DNA of 33,080 nucleotides from NCBI GenBank assembly GCA_020832735.1, contig JAFIEB010000127.1, forward strand, positions 1 to 33,080. Reading direction: 5' to 3'. Shown here one piece after another: positions 18,112-24,600 of the stretch. Both the position numbers and the translations under genes were made by a program. The stretch's first letter is position 1, and each line of letters starts with the position of its first letter. The notes under the pieces are model-generated. The model made no database searches, was not told the origin of the DNA, and was given only the letters and a program-made list of their open reading frames with translations. This DNA is from Oceanicaulis sp. (GTDB lineage Bacteria; Pseudomonadota; Alphaproteobacteria; Caulobacterales; Maricaulaceae).

Positions 18112-19023
18112 TCAGCCGGTGGCGGGCTTGAGGATATGGTGGATTCGGGTTGTTTTTTCGATGCGATAGCCGCGCGAGCGCGCCAAGCCGGCCGCATCCG
18201 GCCCGGAGGCTGAATCGGATGAAGCGCGTTTCAGGATAATCAGATCGGGCCAGCGTGCAGGGGCGGCATGGGCGAAGAAGGCGCCCAGCACGGACGCTTC
18301 GGCGTCGCCGGCGTCGATTTTCAGGGCGTGGACCCGGTCCACGCGCATCTCGTCCATCAGGGTCGCCAGCGTTGTCACCCGCACCGCTTCGCCGCCCGAT
18401 GCTGCAGCTTGTCCAGGCGCGCCGTGCAAGATGCGCTGCAGGCGTTCCCCTTCGTAATCGGCCAGCGCCACGCCGGAGATCTCGATCCGCGACAAATCGT
18501 TCTGACGCGCATTGAACGCCAGGCGCCGGCGCAGGCGATGGCGCGGCTCCACCGCGATCACCCGGCAGGCCGGCCCGCCGGCCTGGGCTGCGACCAGCGC
18601 GTACAGTCCGGCGTGCGCCCCGGCATCGACAAAGGTCTTGCCCGGACCCATCACCGCGCGCAGCGCGTCCAGCTCGTGAGGGTCGAAGCACTGCGGCGTC
18701 AGGAAAGCGCGCTTTTCGCTCAGTGTGTCCCGGGGGTGAAGGCGCAGGGACAATCCCAAAACCTGCACATCCGCCGCCTCGTCCTTGAGGCCGGACAGCG
18801 CGGCCGGGGCCAGTGCGCCGGCCAGCCTAAGGCCTGCCTGCCCGGGAGGCAGGGCGCTGGCGATCCGCCGGGTGGTCTGGACGATCCAGCCGGGCCTGAA
18901 GCGGCCATACTGGGCGTCTGTCTGGCCGGGAACCGGCGTTTGACGCGGGCGCGCCCGTGCGGCGCGGCGATCCGGCTCGGGCGCCTGAGTGATGGCGGGG
19001 GGCGCGTCGGGGGCGTCAGTCAT
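18112..19023 (-). CDS. FkbM-like SAM-dependent methyltransferase, variant motif
   Basis: A 303-residue protein. A Pro/Ala/Arg-rich, probably disordered N-terminal third (1-60) precedes a Rossmann methyltransferase domain. SAM motif I is KTFVDAGAHAGLYALVA (129-145), and VIAVEPRH (155-162) supplies the ribose-binding acid. The FkbM family usually carries a D-x-E-G-x-E motif after the fifth strand. Here the corresponding LKIDAGDAEASVL (235-247) reads D-A-G-D-A-E, with the central Glu-Gly changed. FkbM members methylate sugars and other small hydroxyl groups; the substrate is unknown. A TATAAC box lies so close to the ATG (ending 19023) that a leaderless message is possible. It diverges from the M28 peptidase gene over 104 bases and is followed by pirin. 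Confidence 0.8.
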   Translation of the reverse strand: MTDAPDAPPAITQAPEPDRRAARARPRQTPVPGQTDAQYGRFRPGWIVQTTRRIASALPPGQAGLRLAGALAPAALSGLKDEAADVQVLGLSLRLHPRDTLSEKRAFLTPQCFDPHELDALRAVMGPGKTFVDAGAHAGLYALVAAQAGGPACRVIAVEPRHRLRRRLAFNARQNDLSRIEISGVALADYEGERLQRILHGAPGQAAASGGEAVRVTTLATLMDEMRVDRVHALKIDAGDAEASVLGAFFAHAAPARWPDLIILKRASSDSASGPDAAGLARSRGYRIEKTTRIHHILKPATG

Positions 19024-19029
19024 GCCGCG

Positions 19030-19035
19030 GTTATA
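19030..19035 (-). promoter_or_regulatory. Candidate -10 box, possible leaderless start of the FkbM gene
   Basis: On the minus strand TATAAC spans 19035 to 19030, and the ATG of the methyltransferase begins six bases further at 19023, where transcription would be expected to start. No Shine-Dalgarno sequence precedes that ATG. No good -35 is seen 17 bases upstream, so this is only suggestive. Confidence 0.3.
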
Positions 19036-19053
19036 GCGCAGCCGTACGTATGC

Positions 19054-19073
19054 GCCTACTCCATGAGGTAGGC
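19054..19073. promoter_or_regulatory. Inverted repeat in a divergent promoter region
   Basis: GCCTAC at 19054-19059 and GTAGGC at 19068-19073 form a perfect six-base inverted repeat with an eight-base spacer, midway between the FkbM start (19023) and the M28 start (19128). Its position suits an operator controlling one or both genes, but no regulator gene is adjacent and chance cannot be excluded. Confidence 0.3.
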
Positions 19074-19127
19074 AGACCGGCGCGTTATGACTAGCATGGC
19101 CTTGTGAAACATAGAGGAGTGCGTGTC

Positions 19128-20579
19128 ATGCGTCTGGCGATAACAGCGATCTCGGCCGTGCTCCTTTGTGCGGCGGCGCAGGCCGATGAACTCACAGATG
19201 AAGCGCGCGTCCACGCCCGCGCCCTGGCCGAGGCAGGGCTGGAAAGCGATCTGGCCTACAGGCTCACTGAATCGCTGACAACCGAGATCGGACCGCGCCC
19301 GGCGGGGACGCCGCAGGAGGCGCGTGCGCGCGACTGGGCGGTGGCGATGTTCAACGAGCTGGGCTTTGAGAATGTGCGCGTCGAGTATTTCCCGATGGAT
19401 TTGTGGACGCGCGGCCATTCCATCTTCGAGGAAGTGGAGATCACCCACCCTTATCCGCAGGAGCTTTACGCCACCTCGCTGGGCGGCGCGGCGGCCACGC
19501 CCGAGGGCGGGCTGGAAGCCGAAGTGGTGTTCTTTGACAGCTTTGACGACCTGCTGGAGTTTGACGGCGCGGACGACGCGCTGGAGGGCAAGCTGGTCTT
19601 CGTGAATGACCGGATGACCGCTACGCGCACCGGCGAGGGCTATGGCTGGGCCAATCGCAAGCGCACCCTGGGCTGGGTGGAGGCGGAGAACCGCGGCGCG
19701 GCGGGCCTGCTGATCCGGTCGGTGGGCACGTCCTCGCACCGCTTCGCCCATACGGGCATGATGAGCTTTCCTGCCCAGCGCCTGCCGAACATTCCCGCCC
19801 TCGCTGTCTCGGCGCCGGACGCTGACCAGATCGAGCGCATCCACGCCATGGGCGAGACGATGCGCGTGGCGCTGCGCACCCATGCCGGTTGGCGCGGCGA
19901 GGTGACCAGCGGCAATGTCATCGCTGAAATTGTGGGCGCCGAGGCGCCTGAGGAAATCGTCATCATCGGCGCCCATCTCGACAGCTGGGACACCGGCACC
20001 GGCGCGCTGGACGACGGGGCGGGCGTGGGCATTGTCACGGCGGCGGCCAGGCTGATCATGGAAGCGGGCGTGCGCCCGCGCCGGACCATCCGCGTGGTGC
20101 TGTTCGGCGCCGAGGAAGTCGGGCTGGTGGGGGCGCGCGCCTATGCTGCCGCCCGCATGGCGGACGGCACGGTGGAGCAGCACATTATCGGTTCGGAATC
20201 CGATTTCGGCGCGCGCAATGTCTGGCGCCTGTCGTCGGGCGTGGGTGAACATGCCGTGGGCTTCTTTGACGCCATGCAGGAAGAGCTCGCCTTTCTGGGC
20301 ATTGAGCGCGGCGGCAACAGCTCTGGCGGCGGGCCGGACATGATCCCGCTGGCGGCGATGGGCGTGCCGATGGCGCGCCTTGATCAGGACGGGACGGACT
20401 ATTTCGAGTTCCACCACACGCCCAATGACACGTTCGACAAGATCGTGCCCGAGGAAATGGCCCAGAATGTCGCCGCCTGGGCCATGTTCACCTGGTTCCT
20501 GGCCGATAGCGATGTCGACTTCCGCGCGCGGCCTGAGACGGAGGCGCAGGACGCGATCGAGGGCGAACCGGCGCAATAG
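19128..20579 (+). CDS. Exported M28-family zinc metallopeptidase
   Basis: A 483-residue secreted di-zinc exopeptidase resembling plasma glutamate carboxypeptidase/aminopeptidases. A signal peptide (about 1-19, ending AAAQA) is followed by a prodomain-like region and a PA-type inserted domain (about 120-250). The catalytic domain has H283 and D285 (GAHLDSWDTG), D296 (DDGAGVG), E329-E330 (GAEEVGL), D359 (ESDFG) and H430 (HHTPNDTFDK), the complete metal and catalytic set. The protein should act in the periplasm or outside. I start at the ATG at 19128, with GAGGAG nine bases upstream; an in-frame GTG eight codons before adds only charged residues before the signal peptide. The stop faces the Nudix gene, with a hairpin between. 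Confidence 0.93.
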   Translation: MRLAITAISAVLLCAAAQADELTDEARVHARALAEAGLESDLAYRLTESLTTEIGPRPAGTPQEARARDWAVAMFNELGFENVRVEYFPMDLWTRGHSIFEEVEITHPYPQELYATSLGGAAATPEGGLEAEVVFFDSFDDLLEFDGADDALEGKLVFVNDRMTATRTGEGYGWANRKRTLGWVEAENRGAAGLLIRSVGTSSHRFAHTGMMSFPAQRLPNIPALAVSAPDADQIERIHAMGETMRVALRTHAGWRGEVTSGNVIAEIVGAEAPEEIVIIGAHLDSWDTGTGALDDGAGVGIVTAAARLIMEAGVRPRRTIRVVLFGAEEVGLVGARAYAAARMADGTVEQHIIGSESDFGARNVWRLSSGVGEHAVGFFDAMQEELAFLGIERGGNSSGGGPDMIPLAAMGVPMARLDQDGTDYFEFHHTPNDTFDKIVPEEMAQNVAAWAMFTWFLADSDVDFRARPETEAQDAIEGEPAQ

Positions 20580-20582
20580 TTT

Positions 20583-20609
20583 CCCCGCCGCAAATCCGGT
20601 CAGGCGGGG
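20583..20609. terminator. Possible bidirectional hairpin between convergent genes
   Basis: CCCCGCC (20583-20589) and GGCGGGG (20603-20609) form a seven-pair GC stem with a 13-base loop, filling the 33-base gap between the M28 and Nudix stops. It lacks a long T-run on either side, so termination would be weak or factor-dependent. Confidence 0.4.
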
Positions 20610-20612
20610 CCG

Positions 20613-21023
20613 TCATGCCCGCCCCCGCAGCCGCGCGGCGTCGCTAAGCGCTGTGCGTGTCGTGTCCCAGGCGATGCGCGCCAGCGCCTCGTCAAACGGG
20701 ACGAAGCACGCCTCCAGCGCGTCGTCGGCGGCCTCCGGCTCGCCGCTGATCCAGTCGGCGCACCAGTCGACCATGACAAAATGGGTGTCTGGCTCGATGG
20801 ACTGGTAGACGCCGATGAGGCCGGCCAGGGCGATCTCCACGCCGGTTTCCTCGCGCACCTCGCGCACGAGGGCGTCTTCAAGCGTTTCGCCATACTCCAC
20901 CTTGCCGCCGGGGATGGACCACTGGCCCTCGAACGGCGCCCGCCCGCGCCGGATCAGCAAGACCTCGTCCCCGCGCCAGACCACCGCCCCGACGCTGACC
21001 ACAGGGCGCGCCTTGACGCTCAT
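20613..21023 (-). CDS. Nudix hydrolase (MutT/ADP-ribose pyrophosphatase-like)
   Basis: A 136-residue single-domain Nudix enzyme that hydrolyses nucleoside diphosphates linked to another group. The Nudix box runs from G40 to V62: G40, E46, R54, E55, E58, E59 and G61 all match the consensus (segment GKVEYGETLEDALVREVREE). The N-terminal VSVGAVVWRGDEVLLIRRG is the usual first strand. The start is the ATG ending at 21023; the open frame continues upstream only as shadow of the neighbouring gene. The substrate is not readable from the sequence, with ADP-ribose or oxidised nucleotides the common options. It diverges from the SRAP gene, with 39 bases between starts, so they share a promoter region. 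Confidence 0.9.
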   Translation of the reverse strand: MSVKARPVVSVGAVVWRGDEVLLIRRGRAPFEGQWSIPGGKVEYGETLEDALVREVREETGVEIALAGLIGVYQSIEPDTHFVMVDWCADWISGEPEAADDALEACFVPFDEALARIAWDTTRTALSDAARLRGRA

Positions 21024-21062
21024 GCGCCGCGGGCCTTGAGTGGGGCGGGCAAGGAGATGGAG

Positions 21063-21743
21063 ATGTGCGGGCGGTATGTCATCGCGCTCACTGTGGACCA
21101 GTTGCGCGCGCTGTTCGAGTGCGAAGACCGGCCCAATCTGGCGCCCAGCTGGAACGCCGCGCCGACACAAGAGCTTGCCGTCGTGCGCCGGGGCGCGGAC
21201 GGGGCGGCGCGCCTGTCGGCGATCCGCTGGGGGCTGGTCCCGCACTGGTCGAAGACCGGGCCGGCGGGCGCCAAACCCCTGATCAATGCGCGCAGCGAAA
21301 CCGCGGCCGAGAAACCTGCATTCCGCACGGCCCTCAAACGGCGCCGCGCCCTGATCCCGGCCGACGGCTTCTTTGAATGGCAGGCCGGCCCCGATGGCAA
21401 GCAGCCCTGGTACATCACCCGCACCGACGGCGCGCCCCTGGTGTTCGCCGGGCTGTGGGAGCGCTGGGGCGAGGGCGAGACGCGCATTGACAGCTTCGCC
21501 ATTCTGACCCGCGAGGCCGGGCCGGACACCGCCTGGCTGCATGACCGGGTTCCGGTGATCCTGGAGCGCGGCGCGTTCCAGACCTGGCTGGACCCGGACA
21601 GTGATGCGCAGGGCTTTTTCGCCCCGCCGCCCGAGCGCGCCCTGAGCGCCCGCCCGGTCAGCCGCCGGGTCAATGCGGTGCGGGTGAACGAGGCGAGCCT
21701 GCTCGATCCGGTGGACATCAAAAGCGCAGGTGAGACCGGGTGA
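21063..21743 (+). CDS. SRAP-family abasic-site processing protein (YedK/HMCES)
   Basis: A 226-residue protein that shields abasic sites in single-stranded DNA by forming a thiazolidine link through its N-terminal cysteine. The start is fixed by function. The ATG at 21063 is followed by TGC, so removal of Met exposes Cys2 (MCGRY), and AAGGAG at 21051-21056 is placed correctly for it. An ATG two codons earlier would bury the cysteine. The active-site residues C2, N75 (PLINARSET), E105 (GFFEWQ) and H160 (WLHDRVPVIL) have the same numbers as in E. coli YedK. It is single-copy here and divergent from a Nudix hydrolase, two genes linked to nucleic-acid damage. The stop is followed by the 425-base gap with the repeat element. 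Confidence 0.94.
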   Translation: MCGRYVIALTVDQLRALFECEDRPNLAPSWNAAPTQELAVVRRGADGAARLSAIRWGLVPHWSKTGPAGAKPLINARSETAAEKPAFRTALKRRRALIPADGFFEWQAGPDGKQPWYITRTDGAPLVFAGLWERWGEGETRIDSFAILTREAGPDTAWLHDRVPVILERGAFQTWLDPDSDAQGFFAPPPERALSARPVSRRVNAVRVNEASLLDPVDIKSAGETG

Positions 21744-22168
21744 GATTTTTCGAGAATTTGGGGGCGGGCGATTCCTATTACGCTTATCACCACCCTCCCG
21801 CTTCTCCGGCCTCTCTGGCGGGGACCGTGCGGCGCCCGGCGCCAACGCGGCGCGGTGGAGAGTGCGGCATGTGACATGACGCGCGCAGTCTATACCGGCG
21901 CGGGGCGGGGGTGGATAAGGGAGGCAAGGTCACTGCCTTCCCGGAATTTGCGCAGCAAATATCCGGGGTCCATCCCCTGAAGTTTCAACCGCCTCAGAGG
22001 CAGGACGGTCTAGTGGATGGGTCGGGTCTCCCCGGCTCAAGGCCATGGCGTCCGGGAAGGCAGGTTTGGTGGAAAGGGGCCTCGTTCGCTCTCCTCACGC
22101 CAACATTTCCCTTTCCCCCGCCAAAGGCGTAGACCTGAGGGGCGCCCACCAGCCCCCGGAGACACCCC
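21744..22168. other. 425-base intergenic region
   Basis: No credible gene is present: a 73-codon plus-strand frame and several minus-strand frames cross it, but none has a ribosome site or recognisable family. The left part (21744-21905) is GC-rich with no clear signal besides the small palindrome CATGTGACATG at 21868-21878. The centre (21933-22063) is the inverted-repeat element listed separately. The right part (22064-22168) should hold the promoter of the lipoprotein gene; I see no strong -35/-10 pair there. Confidence 0.6.
21933..22063. repeat. 131-base nested palindromic element with 13-base terminal inverted repeats
   Basis: CTGCCTTCCCGGA at 21933-21945 and its perfect reverse complement at 22051-22063 bound the element. 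Further inside, CCGGGG (21963-21968) pairs with CCCCGG (22030-22035), CCATCC (21970-21975) with GGATGG (22015-22020), and GCCT/AGGC (21991-21994 / 21998-22001) closes the tip. The whole could fold into one long interrupted hairpin. The left arm also forms its own hairpin (21941-21966, stems CCGGA-ATTTGC / GCAAAT-TCCGG). There is no coding capacity and no obvious target-site duplication. This architecture fits a small non-autonomous mobile element or a dispersed intergenic palindrome. Copy number cannot be judged from one window. Confidence 0.6.
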
Positions 22169-22432
22169 ATGCGTATCGCACTCGCCGTCATCGTTCTCAT
22201 GCTGGTGCTGGCGGGGTGCGCAGAGCCGGCGCCGGGCGGGGTGCAGCCAGGCGCGCCGGGCTTTTTGTACGGGCTCGCCCATGGCTTTTTGTTGCTCTTC
22301 ACCTTCATCGCCAGCTTCTTTGCTGATGTCGCGGTCTACGCCACGCCCAATAATGGCTGGCCCTACGATCTGGGCTTTCTGATCGGGGTGATGGTGTTCT
22401 TTGGCGGCTCGGCCGGGTCAGCACGGCGCTAG
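22169..22432 (+). CDS. Small putative lipoprotein of unknown function
   Basis: An 87-residue protein. Its N-terminus is a lipoprotein signal (MRIALAVIVLMLVLAGC) with a lipobox LAGC, so Cys17 would be lipidated. The mature part has a short Pro/Gly linker and a hydrophobic segment (about 36-52, GLAHGFLLLFTFIASFF) followed by YATPNNGWPYDLGFLIG and a second hydrophobic stretch. The pattern of a short lipoprotein with a YxxxNNGWPYDLGF-type motif suggests a conserved but uncharacterised alphaproteobacterial family. The ATG has GGAG upstream. It stands between the repeat element and lpd, with 81 bases to the latter. I assign no function. Confidence 0.75.
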   Translation: MRIALAVIVLMLVLAGCAEPAPGGVQPGAPGFLYGLAHGFLLLFTFIASFFADVAVYATPNNGWPYDLGFLIGVMVFFGGSAGSARR

Positions 22433-22513
22433 GGCTGGCGCTGCCGGGTTCCCCTTTGGGCGCGGAGCGGCTAGATCGGGCGCGACATCCCTTTGAGCCA
22501 AAAGGACGCCCCC

Positions 22514-23941
22514 ATGTCTGAGCGCAAAACCCGCAATTGTCAGGTTCTCGTCGTGGGCGGCGGGCCGGGCGGATACCCGGCGGCGATCCGGGCGGGACAG
22601 CTGGGGCTGGACACGGTGATCGTGGACAAGGCGGGGCTGGGCGGCACGTGCCTCAATCGCGGCTGCATCCCGTCGAAAGCCTTCATCCACGCCGCGTCGA
22701 AGTTTGAAGAGATGCGCCATCTGGCCGGCAAGGCCGATATGGGCCTGTCGCTGTCGGCCGCGCCGCAGCTCGACATGGCGGGGCTGACGGCGTGGAAGGA
22801 CGGGATCGTCAACAAGCTCACCAAGGGCGTGGGCCAGCTCCTCAAAGCGGCCAAGGTCGAGGCGGTCAATGGCTGGGCGGTGTTCAAGAACGCCAAGACC
22901 TGCGTTGTGACGCTCGCCGATGGCGGCGAGCTGGAGATCACGGCCGAGCATGTGATCCTGGCCACGGGGTCAAAGGAAACCGAACTGCCCTTCATGCCGT
23001 TTGGCGGCGCGGTGATCGGCTCCACGCAGGCGCTGGAGCTCACCGAGTTGCCGGAAAAACTGGTGGTGGTCGGCGGCGGCTATATCGGGCTGGAGCTCGG
23101 CATCGCCTTCCGCAAGCTGGGCAGCGCGGTGACGGTGGTCGAGGCGCTCGACCGCATCGTGCCGCTTTACGACGCCGAGCTGACGCGCCCGGTTACGATG
23201 TGGCTGAAGAAGAACAAGGTCGAGCTCCACCTCAAATCCAAAGCCAAAGGCGTGGTGGAGGAGGGCGGCAAGACCTTCCTGGAGTTCGAGACGGCGGGCG
23301 GCGAGACCCAGCGCATCGAGGCGGACAAAATCCTGGTCTCGGTCGGCCGCAGGCCCGTCACCGAAGGCTGGGGGCTGGAAAACATGGGCGTCGACATGGA
23401 CGGGCCGTTTGTGAAAATCGACAACCAGTGCCGCACCGCCATGCGCGGCGTCTACGCCATTGGCGATCTGACCGGCGAGCCGCTGCTGGCCCACAAGGCC
23501 ACGGCGCAGGGTGAAGCCGTCGCCGAGATCATCGCCGGCCACAAGCGCCGTTTTGATCCCGCAGCGATCGCCGCGGTGTGCTTCACCGAGCCCGAACTGG
23601 TGGGCGCCGGGCTGACGCCGGACGAGGCGAAAGCCAAAGGCGAGGACGTGATCACCGGCAAATTCCCGCTGGCGGCCTCGGGCCGGGCGCTGACCATGGA
23701 GGGCGGCGCCGATGGCGGCTTCGTGCGCGTCACCGCACGCAAGAGCGATCATGTGATCCTGGGCATTCACGCCGTGGGCAAGCATGTGTCCGAGCTGTCG
23801 GGCGAGTTCGCCCTGGCGCTGGAAATGGGCGCGCGTCTGGAAGACATTTCGGGCACAATTCACGTGCATCCCACGCTTACAGAGGCGTTTGCCGAAAGCG
23901 CGCTGGCCGCTCTGGGTCACCCGATTCACATTTCCGCCTGA
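22514..23941 (+). CDS. lpd: Dihydrolipoyl dehydrogenase (E3)
   Basis: A 475-residue FAD flavoenzyme that reoxidises dihydrolipoamide in 2-oxoacid dehydrogenase or glycine-cleavage complexes. The FAD site is GGGPGG (15-20), the redox disulfide C46/C51 (GGTCLNRGCIPSK), the NAD site VVVGGGYIGLELG (about 184-196), and the second FAD site YAIGDLTGE. The C-terminal base is H452 with E457 (HVHPTLTEAF). I start at the ATG at 22514 with AAAGGA upstream. No E1, E2 or lipoylation gene is in the window. The sequence GGYPAAIRAGQLG and CLNRGCIPSKAFIH leans towards the branched-chain type (LpdV-like), but this is weak evidence. Confidence 0.93.
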   Translation: MSERKTRNCQVLVVGGGPGGYPAAIRAGQLGLDTVIVDKAGLGGTCLNRGCIPSKAFIHAASKFEEMRHLAGKADMGLSLSAAPQLDMAGLTAWKDGIVNKLTKGVGQLLKAAKVEAVNGWAVFKNAKTCVVTLADGGELEITAEHVILATGSKETELPFMPFGGAVIGSTQALELTELPEKLVVVGGGYIGLELGIAFRKLGSAVTVVEALDRIVPLYDAELTRPVTMWLKKNKVELHLKSKAKGVVEEGGKTFLEFETAGGETQRIEADKILVSVGRRPVTEGWGLENMGVDMDGPFVKIDNQCRTAMRGVYAIGDLTGEPLLAHKATAQGEAVAEIIAGHKRRFDPAAIAAVCFTEPELVGAGLTPDEAKAKGEDVITGKFPLAASGRALTMEGGADGGFVRVTARKSDHVILGIHAVGKHVSELSGEFALALEMGARLEDISGTIHVHPTLTEAFAESALAALGHPIHISA

Positions 23942-24187
23942 GTGGGCTGCATCACATAATCTGTGTAATTTCAGCGCTGTATATTCTTATGCCGAGCGTG
24001 TTCAGTGAAAGCGGCGCTACGCACGACTGCAATCACGCGCTGCGTTAAGCGAACGGCAAGGGCTTTGCGCCATAACCAGTCCTGTCCGAAGCGGACCAGG
24101 GCGGATCAACGCGCCCGGACCTTCGGGCTTGGGTAGATCCGGACCGGCGCCGCGGCGCGGTCTTCAAACAACGGGTTGGGTGTGACG

Positions 24188-24520
24188 ATGAAAAAAGTCT
24201 ATGCGATGACGGCTGTGCTGGCTCTGGCCGCCGGTCTGGGAACAGCTCCGGCGATGGCTGCATCGGCGGATCGCGAGCTGGACAGCTTCGAGGCGCCGGA
24301 ATTTCCGCGCGCGGCGCAGCGGCGCAATCTCGAGGGACATGTCACGGTGCGTTACTCCGTGACCGAGGACGGTGAAGTCGCTGATGTGGAAGTGGTCGAA
24401 GCCACCCCCGCCGGCGTGTTCGAACGCTCTGTGATGCGCGCGCTGGAAGCCTGGCGCTATGCGGCGGGCGAGCGCACTGAAAACATGGAGCGGCGCTTCG
24501 ATTTCGCGTTCGCTGACTAA
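24188..24520 (+). CDS. Minimal exported TonB C-terminal domain protein
   Basis: A 110-residue protein made of a signal peptide (about 1-24, ending PAMA) and one TonB C-terminal domain (about 35-108). The domain shows the family pattern PEFPRAAQRRNLEGHVTVRYSV...GEVADVEVVEATPAGVFERSVMRALEAWRY. Classical TonB has an N-terminal membrane helix that contacts ExbB/ExbD and a Pro-rich spacer; both are missing here if the signal is cleaved, so it could not transmit energy alone. If the signal is uncleaved it could act as a very short TonB. The frame opens four codons earlier at a GTG, but ATG at 24188 is preferred. The 246-base upstream gap has no gene. A strong terminator follows. Confidence 0.82.
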   Translation: MKKVYAMTAVLALAAGLGTAPAMAASADRELDSFEAPEFPRAAQRRNLEGHVTVRYSVTEDGEVADVEVVEATPAGVFERSVMRALEAWRYAAGERTENMERRFDFAFAD

Positions 24521-24534
24521 GCTTTCCGGGAGAG

Positions 24535-24563
24535 GCGGCGCAGCGTTTGCTGCGCCGCTTTTT
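24535..24563 (+). terminator. Rho-independent terminator after the TonB-domain gene
   Basis: A perfect ten-pair stem GCGGCGCAGC (24535-24544) / GCTGCGCCGC (24549-24558) with loop GTTT is followed by five T (24559-24563). It ends the transcript 15 bases after the stop codon and isolates the chemoreceptor gene downstream. Confidence 0.9.
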
Positions 24564-24578
24564 CCTTGACGGGGATGA

Positions 24579-24588
24579 TTAACCTTAA
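24579..24588. promoter_or_regulatory. TTAACCTTAA motif before the chemoreceptor gene
   Basis: TTAA occurs at 24579-24582 and 24585-24588, giving TTAACCTTAA 12 bases before the ATG. CtrA in Caulobacter relatives binds TTAA-N7-TTAA or TTAACCAT, so this resembles the second form (TTAACC). It lies within the 37-base gap after the terminator, where the promoter must be. Low confidence. Confidence 0.25.
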
Positions 24589-24600
24589 CGGGGCCTTGAT

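Noticed and set aside
21911-22132. A 73-codon plus-strand open frame across the repeat element
   Set aside because: It coincides with nested inverted repeats, has no ribosome site and no protein-like pattern.
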